Positions 21,552-30,735 of a stretch of 64,000 bases of DNA are shown here, piece after piece (the first letter of the stretch is position 1; each line of letters starts with the position of its first letter). A program made the position numbers and the translations under genes. This DNA is from Micrasema longulum (lineage: Eukaryota; Arthropoda; Insecta; Trichoptera; Brachycentridae): assembly GCA_022494885.1 (NCBI GenBank), contig JAGVSM010004259.1:1-64000 (forward strand), written 5' to 3'. The notes beneath the pieces were generated by a model that did no database searches, had not been told where the DNA came from, and was given only the letters and a program-made list of their open reading frames with translations.

Positions 21552-21650
21552 TATTCCACTTTTATATATAATTTTTTACCAGTGACCGGGTTTCGTCGTG
21601 ACTGACATCGTCAGACTGGACATACCAGTATTATAAATAAGAGTGGAATT
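21552..21650 (-). ncRNA. Hammerhead-ribozyme-like fold in a PLE-type terminus (group C)
   Basis: On the minus strand: CCAGT (21619-21615), CTGACGA (21614-21608), TGTC-AGTCAC-GAC, GAAA (21594-21591), C-CCG-G, then TC (21585-21584) and ACTGG (21583-21579). CCAGT pairs perfectly with ACTGG as helix I, GTC pairs with GAC as helix II, and helix III is a single C-G pair as in minimal PLE ribozymes, with cleavage expected after the C at 21584. One extra T lies between CTGACGA and helix II. Helix I can extend through inverted ATTCCACT and AGTGGAAT words at 21650 and 21552. The motif is seen directly; activity is not shown. Confidence 0.6.
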
Positions 21651-21672
21651 AAATTATAAAGTATTTTTATTA

Positions 21673-22040
21673 TTATAAAAAATAAAACATATAATTTTTT
21701 ATCCATACTCTGTTGTAGATAGTAATATTTTTAACATCTTTTGAAAATGTTGTACAAATATTTTGTTGAGTTTTGTCTGGTAGTTTATCGTATGATTTCA
21801 GTTTCTGGTTTATTAATCTTGACTGTCCTTGTATCGTTTTAGAAGGTTGAATATGATATTTTTCTAATATTCTCGTATTGCGTCCATGTTTTTTATTGTT
21901 ACTCGTCACAATTGCATCACTGGCTAATCTATAAATAAATTTTATGGACTCTAGTTTAAAAAGTTCAGTTATATTTAATTGATCAGTTCGTTCAAAGAGT
22001 TTTTTAGTTGCTGTTTGATAGTGGAGGTCATAAATAAAAT
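21673..22040 (-). pseudogene. LINE ORF2 C-terminal remnant (family J3), copy 1
   Basis: The minus frame reads TKKLFERTDQLNITELFKLE, then RLASDAIV and NNKKHGRNTRI, and ends LINQKLKSYDKLPDKTQQN plus a tail. The NTR...KLPD layout is typical of LINE C-termini. It shares ITELFKLES, the HxxNTRI block and KLPDKT with 25690-26074, so the two are one family. The upstream part is out of frame. Confidence 0.6.
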
Positions 22041-22219
22041 TTACAATTTATATGAATAAAATTTCATTTAAATTTATAACTAGATCGCTCTGCTGACTTT
22101 TACTGCCATCAGATTTATAAAATTCAAGATATGTTTTTAACAAAATACGAATTCAGAATCTCATTTTTTAATAATTAGAGATTTTAATATGTCAGAAATA
22201 AAATGAGACCCTGACAACA

Positions 22220-22930
22220 AATTTGATAACAAAATATTCTTCCCTTCTGATAATGTGAGTCAGAAAGGTCAGCATTTAGTTTACATGTCAAAGTTATGAA
22301 TATTTATTAATTTAATGATCTACGTATCTCAAATGATAAAATTCTAGACCAAGTATTCTCTTATAAAACTAATACAAATGTTTTTTTCTGGAGCGGGTTT
22401 ATCAAACATAGATCACCATCACCCTCCATTTACTTCAAATATAAACATGGAAAAAAACAGATTTCTAAAAATAATTTCAAAAGGGGAAGTCTTGACAGCT
22501 GTCACTATGAACTATTGTCCACCGACTGAAACTTTTATTGTTTAATAATATCAACGATGTCAACACTATAGTGTAGTTGTTATATGATAAAGTATGGAAT
22601 ATAATTGACAAATTTGTTCCTAAAAAAATATCAAATTAAAAGAAACTGTTACCCACTATGGTTCAGTCAATCACTCATAAAACTTCTAAAAGAAAAAAAA
22701 AAAAAAAAACTTAAAGCTAAAAGACATATTTATTTTTCAGATCTTTATGAATCCTCAATTTTAAGAACCAGATAAAAAAAAAGAACTGCCATAAATTCTA
22801 CATAAATTCTGTTGAGTCAGCAATTCAAACTGATGTCAAAGCTTTTTGGTCCTATTCTAAATCATTGATAACCAGAAACTGTATTTCATAATTTATGCAT
22901 CTAAATTTTCTTTAATATCATAAAATATCT
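22220..22930 (+). pseudogene. Jockey-like LINE endonuclease end and linker, decayed
   Basis: Frames read AGLSNIDHHHPPF (end of the apurinic-type endonuclease), KFVPKKIS, then NCYPLWFSQSLIKLLKEK and NSVESAIQTDVKAFWSY (linker before the RT). Stops and frameshifts are frequent. The continuation, NLFSEYFASVYQT and ITKGPEPDA, appears at 23440-23650 after an intervening LINE fragment, so the element was split by a later insertion. Confidence 0.65.
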
Positions 22931-22934
22931 AATG

Positions 22935-23340
22935 ATTGTTAAGAAAATCAGGATACAGAGAGACAAAGAGGAGCCATCAATTGCAGGGCCTCTATGCTAG
23001 CAGAGACGAAGAGAAGAAAATCATATTTACATCGTATCTGACGTACATGTATAAAGCAGAACTATGGAACAATTATACTCAAGCAGCATGGAATAAGTTT
23101 AAAGTCACCAATAATAATGCATACAGGTCATTATTTGGACTGTCTAGGTACTGTAACGCCTCCGCAATGTTGACAACTGGACGGGTTAACACTTTTGCTG
23201 CCCTACTTTGCCAGAGAGCCTGGAGCCTATGGGAACGCCTGAAAAGCTCCAACAACGCGCTTCTCGAAGCCACTGAAGGGTGAATGAATTCACCCCTGTT
23301 TGAGCGATGGAGGGATATGCTCAGACTACCATAAGTGCTT
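22935..23340 (+). pseudogene. LINE ORF2 C-terminal fragment nested in another LINE
   Basis: The frame reads YLTYMYKAELWNNYTQAAW, KVTNNNAYRSLFGLSRY, TGRVNTFAALLCQRAWSLW and, after one stop (23281), SPLFERWRDMLRLP. The ELW...NNAYRSLFGLxR pattern is a recurrent C-terminal region of insect non-LTR reverse transcriptases. A frameshift near 23000 precedes it (ERQRGAINCRASMLA in another frame). I could not assign the clade. Confidence 0.7.
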
Positions 23341-23748
23341 CAAATATAAAATTTATAAGATAATTTGGTTTTATATGGTAGAATTAGCTCTGCACTAAAA
23401 AGCCATGTTACTGGAATATAAAAATATATATAAAAAAACATGTATGTAGAGAATGGTAAACGAGTTGTTAATCTTTTTTCAGAATATTTTGCATCTGTCT
23501 ATCAAACGAACCTATCATTGTAGTTCACCGTTGTAAATGGTTTCCTTGATTCAAATCAGTATGGTATGGGCTCAGCAGCTATTATTTTGCAAACTGTAAA
23601 GGAGCAACTGGGGCAAATTGATATAACCAAGGGCCCTGAACCCGATGCAATATTCACTTATTTGTAAAACATTGCGTTAACGGATTTTGTAAGGATCTAA
23701 CAATTGATTTATAATCTCTTACTATCATAAGGAATATTTCCTTCTGAC
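23341..23748 (+). pseudogene. Continuation of the split Jockey-like LINE, start of the RT
   Basis: Frames read RVVNLFSEYFASVYQTNLS, VKEQLGQIDITKGPEPDA (23590-23650, the KGPxPD motif that opens the RT domain) and HCVNGFCKDLTI, with stops between. It ends where PLE-type terminal sequence begins. Confidence 0.65.
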
Positions 23749-23885
23749 AAAAAGATGGGTACGTTTCGAAACCGGTAAACATAGAAAAGTCAGTAAGTGG
23801 TTATAAACAAATAATTAACAACATTTACTTAAATATTCGACCTCAAATTTAATGCTTTAAATATTAATAAGAATTATTTGAGCTG
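23745..23885 (+). mobile_element. PLE-type terminal repeat, group A copy 3
   Basis: GATGGGTACGTTTCGAAACC then GGTAAACATAGAAAAGTC and GTAAGTGGTT match the copies at 3.2 and 8.15 kb, including the downstream AATGCTTTAAATATTAATAA shared with 8.26 kb. The CTGATGA core has decayed (CTGACAAAAAGA). Confidence 0.55.
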
Positions 23886-24129
23886 TAATTTTGTCTTTTT
23901 TTTTTAACTTTTCACGCTAACTTTATTTTTCAAATTATAGAAAACCACTTTTTACAGTTGATGTGCGCAATATTATTACTTTTCAAGACATATCAGGTGT
24001 TGCCGACGTGATGTTGACAACCACTGCTTTATAGTGATATCCCGAGAAACGATAGTCAGGGTGGATCCACGTCGCCTCCTTTATTATTCTACATATGAAA
24101 AATTTACGAACTCGAAACGCTTTAATGTA

Positions 24130-24900
24130 TTTAATATAAAATATTCAGATTTCTTATTTTTGTGAAGTTTAAAAGCTGAAACCTTTATTGAAGTGGGTGA
24201 GATTTATCTGATTTTATTTTTTTACCCTCATACTAGGAAACGTGTGCAAATATTTTTCAATGTTTACACCTCGTCTTGTATCAGTTGGTTTAACAACAAT
24301 ATTTTTAGTTGGTCCAAATATTTGAAGATAAACACTGGAATTCACCCCGAGGAGAGTTATTTAGATGAATAAATAACAAGAGATGGAGGACACTTAAGAT
24401 AATGTAATATTGAAGACCGAGCATGTACATGGGTTTTGACATGTCATTAGCTGGATTAAATTGTCACTTCGCACTATGTAAATTACACTATGTTTGAACA
24501 TCATTCTTTCAAATCCTCCATTTGTCAATTTTTGTGAATTAATAAAGCGGACTTAAGGCTAGATTTTTTTACTAAGACAGGGATTTTGTATTCCCATCCA
24601 TAAAAAAGGTAACATCTATAGAAATTCACATTTTACAACATAGATGGAGAACATATAGGACAAGGATCTGAAAGTCTAGGCATTTACCGGGCTTATGACA
24701 TGTCATTGGCTGGTTTAAATGGTCGCATTCCCACTGTGTAACATTCACCATTTTGCCTATGTTTGAGCATTCATATTTTTTCGATTCTTCAATATGCTGA
24801 TTTTACGAGAGCTGAAACCTTTTTTTGTGAAGAAATTCATCTGATTGTATTATTTCACATACTAAGCAACGCCTGAAAACAATTGTCAAATTTTAAACTG
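24130..24900 (+). repeat. FB1 family, two tandem units
   Basis: Two successive units each run AGAGATGGAGGACAC or ATAGATGGAGAACAT, then GACATGTCATT(A/G)GCTGG, then the CACTATGT or CACTGTGTAACATTCACC region, and onward. The first unit is preceded by GCTGAAACCTTTATTG and CATACTAGGAAACG, parts that also occur at the end of the second unit (24815-24880). This order implies tandem duplication or a longer repeating unit. Units of about 450 bp have diverged strongly. Confidence 0.6.
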
Positions 24901-24904
24901 CTTC

Positions 24905-25075
24905 TTAGACCAATTGGTTTTAATAATAATAATAATAATCAAAGTTTATTAACAAAAATAACAATAACTTTATCTACTACATAAACACTTAGGTAATAGA
25001 TTTCTCTGGATCATGTCTAGTCTGCCTAACTAGGTACAACCTGTTTTAAGGCAGACATTTTTATGCAAAAATAAA
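24905..25075 (-). mobile_element. LINE 3' end with stem-loop (minus)
   Basis: The stem GTCTGCCT (25020-25027) with AGGCAGAC (25049-25056), followed on the minus strand by A+T-rich sequence and a TTATTATTATTATTA-type tail at about 24922, parallels 7981-8088 and 56530-56695. Confidence 0.5.
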
Positions 25076-25109
25076 AAATAACGTCACTACCTACTTGTTA
25101 ATATACTTT

Positions 25110-25350
25110 TATAACGGAATTTTGATTTTGTCAAATGTTTTTAGACAAAAAATGGGATTTTACCCCCTGGGGAGTCATTTAGATTAACAAATTACAACAG
25201 GGATAGAAAACATTTTAGAGAAGAAAATATGGAAGTCTTTGCATTTACAGGGCTAAAATAAGACAATGACAAGACATAAGCCCTGTAAATACCTAGACTT
25301 CCATATTTCCTCTTCTAAAATTATCTGCATAATTATTGTAATTTGTTTTT
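25110..25350. repeat. FB1 palindrome
   Basis: The left outer part GACAAAAAATGGGATTTTAC and CCCTGGGGAGTCATTTAG leads to the arm AATTACAACAGGGATAGAAA through TTTACAGGGCT. A short centre at about 25255-25275 follows, then the reversed arm AGCCCTGTAAATACCTAGAC to TTATTGTAATTTG. The arms are about 75 bp. Confidence 0.7.
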
Positions 25351-25524
25351 AAAAAAAACATTACGTGTACATAAGTACGTATTTGTACATAGCGGGCTCA
25401 TTGCCAAATGCCCATTCGATATGATTTGTAGTAGTTTTAAAGTAGTTTTCTTTATGGTCCCTTCCCTCTAATGTTTATAGAGCCAAATTTCAACTTGATT
25501 ATTTTACCAATGTCTATAATAATA

Positions 25525-25605
25525 TTACTTATATCGAGCCATAATCGGCAGAACAACGTAAGCGACAAATAGTGAATTGTGCAGGAGAAGGTTTTTTTAA
25601 ATTTG
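25525..25605 (+). repeat. Inverted-repeat partner of 27388-27470
   Basis: ATCGAGCCATAATCGGCAGA then ACAACGTAAGCG and GGTTTTTTTAA match, in inverted order, CTTAGGTTGTTCTGCCGATT followed by ATGG at 27448-27471. The pair may mark the ends of one element of about 1.9 kb or be two solo copies. Confidence 0.45.
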
Positions 25606-25689
25606 TGTCCAATATGTATTTTTTTAATAATTCGGTAAATGGGATTGGTTACTGCCAATACTTAATGACACCAAAATTGTTTTTTTTAA

Positions 25690-26074
25690 ATTTTTTTTTA
25701 TATTAAAATTTCATTGAGAAAACCACATTTACACACATTTAACAAAATATTTTTTCTTTTAAAACTCACATTCTACTGTTAATGATAGGATTTTTAACAT
25801 ATTTTGTAAATGTTGTCTGAGTCTTTTATTTAGTTTTGTCTGGTAGTTTATTGTATAATTTCAGTCCATGGTTTATTAATTATTTTTCTGATATTCTTGT
25901 ATTGTGACAATGTTTACTACAATGTTTTTCAAGGTTTAGTTTTTCGTTTACAATTACATTAGTGGCTAATTTAAAAATAATTTTTAAGGATTCTAGTTTA
26001 AAGAGTTCAGTAACATTTGATTGCTTAGTTAGTTTAAAAAGTTTTTTTAGTTTTTGTTTGATAGGGTCAGCCAT
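25690..26074 (-). pseudogene. LINE ORF2 C-terminal remnant (J3), copy 2
   Basis: The frame reads DPIKQKLKKLFKLTKQSN, VTELFKLESLKIIFKLAT and HCHNTRISEK, then after a stop LINHGLKLYNKLPDKTK. It is homologous to 21673-22040 and the two together define the family. Confidence 0.6.
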
Positions 26075-27387
26075 AAACCTACTTTAGTATTTTATTTTGC
26101 TGTTTTTTTGGTCTTTTTAATCTGTTTATTTATTTATTTTATTTCACATTTTACAAAACACATTTTTTTTATATAAATACCTCACTGAGCACAACCCGTG
26201 TTGATGTATTTATTTACATGAATTAATATATTATACTTATGGTTTCTAAAAAATATACATAAAATACAAATAAAATAATACATATTCAAACTTAAATCTT
26301 CACAGATATATCCTATACATAAATAATAGTAAGAAAAAAAGGATAAAAAAGAAGAAAAAGAAAATAGCATTATTATAAGTACATTAGTACAGCTCACATA
26401 GTAACAATCTACTGTTGGCTCCCGGTGGCCCAACATCGTATGTGCGTATATGAAACATCATGTTTATTACATATATTCATAGTGACAATGTGTGGATACA
26501 AATACAAAACGTGAAATGAAAAAATAATTTTATATAAACAAGTCTACTGCTTTGGTGGGTGACCATCTCAAGACAGTTCTCGGGACTCATTAAAAGTGGC
26601 CATTTTTTTACAAATAATTTAAATCTTGTATTAATGTTTTAATACCTTTCACTTTTAAGATAGCGGCAGTAACGCTGTTTTGCCTATAACTCTGACAGTC
26701 GTGCGAGCTAGCGTAACCACGCACATTGTCGTCGGTTACATTGTTTTCGTTAGCTTAAAAATAATATGTATCCATATTTTTATTTTTTTAAGGGTGAAAT
26801 GATGCGGAGTTATACATAGAAAACTACAATTGAACGTAGTAATGCAGAAAGCAGCCAGTCCACAATTTTGAAAAAATGAGAAATTGGTGTTTTCGGGTGC
26901 AGTAAGATCAATTTTGTGTTCTGCGAAAAACAGCCAGGCCGCTTTCATACAAAAAGTGTAATTATTACCTTTTAAACATAGTGTCGATCACAAAAACGGC
27001 ATATTTAAATTTGCAGAAAACACCCACTGCAATAGAAAAGTCTTAAGGTACTTTAAAAATCATTAAAACTGGTCAAATACGTAATTAAATTCTTGTCTGT
27101 AATATTAAAAAACTAATGTTTTCGTGGTTTGTCATTTTTTAAAGTAAAAAACAATCCAACATTTGTGTAAATTTGATTATTCAGTCTTTTCACAAAAGTG
27201 CTATTATCTCAGTTTCACTTTTCTGTGGCTGGCTGCTTTCTGCATAACTGCGTTCAAATGACCTATAATTTTGATTTATTTGTAAATATTGATTTTTTTT
27301 TGTTATGATGGATGTTGTTTTCTAAATATCCTTAAATGTGACAGGTGAATTTTATAGAGCTATGATGTTTTTAACACTTGTGCAGGG
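26075..27387. other. Unassigned; short motif repeated around 26.84-27.24 kb
   Basis: Variants of GCAGAAAGCAGCCAG occur at about 26842, 26925 (AAACAGCCAGGCC), 27015 (GCAGAAAACACCC) and inverted at 27225 (TGGCTGGCTGCTTTCTGC). The minus ORFs at 26182-26436 and 26736-26948 are not recognised and look non-coding. Confidence 0.35.
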
Positions 27388-27471
27388 GGCAACAACGAAC
27401 ACTTTCCCTTAAAAAAACCTAATTCGCCAAAAATTTCGCTTAGGTTGTTCTGCCGATTATGGTTTGATATT
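27388..27471 (-). repeat. Inverted-repeat partner of 25525-25605
   Basis: See the partner entry at 25525-25605. TTGTTCTGCCGATTATGG is the best conserved part. Confidence 0.45.
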
Positions 27472-27855
27472 TCCGGCAGCTACGTCAATCGCTCGAATCG
27501 TGACGATACATCCCATTCGCATTCGCATTCTCCGTGGAATTTTAATCACCGTAAATTTCTCTCACACTTACGTATCATTTATGACCCGGCCGGAGTTCCA
27601 TAGATAAGTGCCTAACGGCCCGAGTCGTTAACGAGACGCGGCGGGGAAAATTGCCATCGTAAAACGCGCATCTTCGCAGATTGTCTATGAAAAGTGAATT
27701 GACGCGAAGGTCTTTGCGGAATGATGAGCAAGGAAGTAAAATCAAGAGCGACGTGAGTGATATTTTAGTGCCGTGAATTATACGGTGACGGGATTCTCCA
27801 TTCTAAGTTCTATCATCCGCTCCCAATGTTGTATACGGCACTGCGTTTCTACACT
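27472..27855. other. G+C-richer unique block, candidate conserved non-coding element
   Basis: This is the longest stretch in the window with many CpGs and few homopolymers (for example ACGAGACGCGGCGGGGAAAA). It matches no repeat here and has no convincing reading frame. It could be an enhancer, an unrecognised exon or a domesticated element piece. Confidence 0.35.
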
Positions 27856-29025
27856 GATAGGGAAATATAACATACTACGAATACCGATAAAAATATTTGA
27901 AATGGATTTAAAATAATTGGCCTTTACCAGTCCAATGTCGAATCTCATAAGATCATTGTCATTGTATTTTTTTTTAGCATTTATGAATTAGATTGTTTCT
28001 ATTTAAAAATAAACAATAAGGTAGTAGAGAATATTATTTTTTGCTGAAAAAAATATCCTTGAAAATCATTCTGTTTTGCATGTATAATAATTTATTTTAG
28101 GTTATCAAATTTATTACATTTTTCCACCATATTTAAAAACAAAAACAAATGGCGGATAAATATTTTGAAAAACGCTGTGTAGGAATAAAAAATATATCTA
28201 CTGGCTTTAACACCTTAAGAAAGTGGATCTACTGTTATCATACCCTTATTCAGAGCTGCTGCGGATAGAACATTAATAGCCATGAAGATAAACAATTTCC
28301 AAACGTGAAGAAGCATTATAAAAAGAAGAAAAAAATGGTTGCCAAAAAACTGATTGTTTTGATTGTAAAAAGTGAATGTTGAAAACAATTTTATTCTTTA
28401 TATTGTGTAGGATCAAAACCCGATTCGATTATTATCGACTGGCGACACTAAAAGCGTTTCTCAGCTAGCAACACTAGTTTGACAGATCCAATGGCATTTC
28501 GGATCACCGAACCTTTTTAATGCCTCAATTCCATAAAGCTTAATATGAACTATATATTAATCATCAATCTTGTTTCTTCCGGTTTACTAACAGGCTTATG
28601 AACTAACACACCCTAGATTAGATTGAAGGTGACAGACAAATTGACGGTTGTACGGTACGTTGGTTGCTCGAAAAAAGCAGTATAAGTCAATTCTTTTTTA
28701 AAAAACGCCAATCTTTTGTAAACAAAGAATTTCCGTAAAAAAATTTTTTTTGCAAAATGCAGATCTGAAAAGAGGCCACAATTTTTTTTAAACGGATCCG
28801 GGTAAGTGTATGGGGCTTTAAATATATATTTATCAACCTCAACGCAACCTTAATACGAACTTAATGAAATTTTTCTCGAGCCTGGATGTTCTGTACTTTA
28901 AGTGGGGTTTTGTTTTCTAGCCTGCTGTAGCAAAAAAAAAAATTTTCTCAAAAAGAAAAAAAAAGAAAACTATTGAATATCTCATTGTTAACGTTAATTA
29001 TGACAAAAGTTCCTCGTCGCCAGTT
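27856..29025. other. Unassigned sequence
   Basis: No supported gene or repeat. Mostly A+T-rich. Confidence 0.35.
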
Positions 29026-29027
29026 GT

Positions 29028-29062
29028 TATGGGGTGGCCTTGGTGGTCTTGTAGTAAAACTG
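29028..29062 (+). mobile_element. SINE-like head fragment
   Basis: GGTGGCCTTGGTGGTCTTGT plus AGTAAAACTG resembles an A-box head of SINE-A. A B box with SINE-A body appears at 29365, so a SINE may be split by about 300 bp of other sequence. Confidence 0.35.
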
Positions 29063-29193
29063 TTCTTTATAATTAGTGTGGTATATTTACAAGATATACA
29101 GAGGAACAATAGTAACAAGTGGACAAGTGTCTACAGAGGAGGCTAGCTGAAGAAAACCTCTTGGTCTAGGTATGTGGGGGTACCTTGTGGCCA

Positions 29194-29235
29194 GTAGGTA
29201 GGTGTTGTATTGGGAACAATACAACCCTTACCTAC
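29194..29235. other. Short strong hairpin
   Basis: GTAGGTAGGTGTTGTATTGG pairs with the reversed AATACAACCCTTACCTAC, giving arms of about 19 bp around a GGGAAC loop. It lies between the two SINE-like pieces. It could be a small palindromic insertion. Confidence 0.5.
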
Positions 29236-29364
29236 ACCTCTTACATTAATAATAAGCTATATTTAGGAATGACGGACCAAAGTTTTGACAATAGAACTAG
29301 AATCATGGTTAAGAGTTTTCGACTATATGGCAAAATCCAGAAGAAAAAAATCAAAGTGTTCACG

Positions 29365-29575
29365 CCTTCTTCTACCACACTTGTAATCCTAGGTTCAATT
29401 CCTGGCAGGGTAGACGTGAAGCAATCCATTTAAAAGTTTTCAGCACTGCAATATTTCATTGTTCCTGGACAAACACCTGAAGCTTAAGACTATCCACCTT
29501 ACCTTCCATATGCCAAAAGTGATCAGGATATGCTGTAATTGAAATACTAATGCAGTGCCCTCTAAACCAATGCTA
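29365..29575 (+). mobile_element. SINE-A body with B box
   Basis: AGGTTCAATTCCTGGCAGGG is a B box. It is followed by GCAATATTTCATTGTTCCTG and CACCTGAAGCTTAAGAC, the SINE-A body, and a tail containing ATGCAGTGCCC. Confidence 0.6.
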
Positions 29576-30690
29576 AATATAAACCGTCATTTGAGTTAAG
29601 TATAGTAATCCGAGTCAAAATGAAACAAAAATTTATTATATAATATTTTACCACAAAGTTCCCAATAAACCTTCTTTTTCTACTACTCTCACCCTTAAAA
29701 GGCTTGTTTATTGAATACCATTATCACAAGAGAACTGTTATTTCCTCAAGTGTGAAAAATGTGAGCTTAATATTATTCATAGGATAATTATGATAATATT
29801 AATTACAACAGTAAAGTAACGTGTCGAGTAATTCGGTTTTTCTAACATTCCTTGTTATGAAAGCTTGTCCATAATGATACAATAAATTACCCCTCATTAC
29901 TGTGTCGGGGCATCTCAGTATACCAGTCAGCCCGGGGAGTTTTGTAGGTTCTGTTGAGATTATCTTAAATAATTTCACAAAATTAATAACACTACATAGC
30001 CGCAAAAAGTAATTGATTGTTGGGTTTTTTATGGACTTAATAGTATTTCATTAACATTATTTCATTTTGAATCATTTCGTGTTCTTGAAAATTGTTTAAA
30101 TTTCTTTATAAATGTTTTCTTCCCTTTTTTTCCTTTTCTTGATTTTATTTATAAGTACAAAACATTTTTCTTTATCAATTTTCATAAAATCATGTATTTC
30201 TATGTATATTTATACTTTTTACCAAAGTAATAGCTTTAATTACTCATTCATACATTTTTTTATCGTCTAGCCTTATTCAAAATTGTTTTTATTTCGTTAT
30301 TTAGATGTATTGCTTTCTTAGTTTTTTTTTTACACGTTCAAAATATTTCTATGACCAAACATTTTATTTTTTATCAATATTTTTAAAACTGGTAACATAA
30401 TTTTTAAACTGTGTATCTTTTGTTTGATTTCTTAATTTGTTAATAACTGTTAAGTGTTAATCTGAACAGATTAGGAATGCATCTGCAAGACAGTTAACGA
30501 AAACAAAACAATTTTCAAATACCCGTTCATCGAAATTACGTCACTCGTATCCTCACAATTTTTGTAATCTGAATCACAAAAAGTATAAAATATATGTTTT
30601 TATTCAATTTTAAATAAATACAATAATTGATATTGAACTTTTAGTTGTTCATTTTATTTTTATACCAGTAGTATATACTCAAATTAAGCA
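29576..30690. other. Unassigned; weak LINE-like minus frame at 29799-30005
   Basis: The minus frame includes LPGLTGILRCPDTVMRGN and HYGQAF, faintly like a LINE C-terminus, but too short and divergent to call. The rest is A+T-rich. Confidence 0.3.
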
Positions 30691-30735
30691 AAATCGAAGC
30701 ATTGCCGGGTTTAGCTCATATTACATAAAACTAAA
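30691..30735. repeat. Dispersed repeat, pair with 36163
   Basis: AAGCATTGCCGGGTTTAGCT plus CATATTA is nearly the same as AAGCATTGCCGGGTTCAGCC plus CGTATTA at about 36163. A+T-rich upstream parts align only loosely. The family is unknown. Confidence 0.45.

Noticed and set aside
23079..23273. Minus ORF of 64 residues
   Set aside because: It is antisense to the LINE C-terminal frame at 22936-23340.
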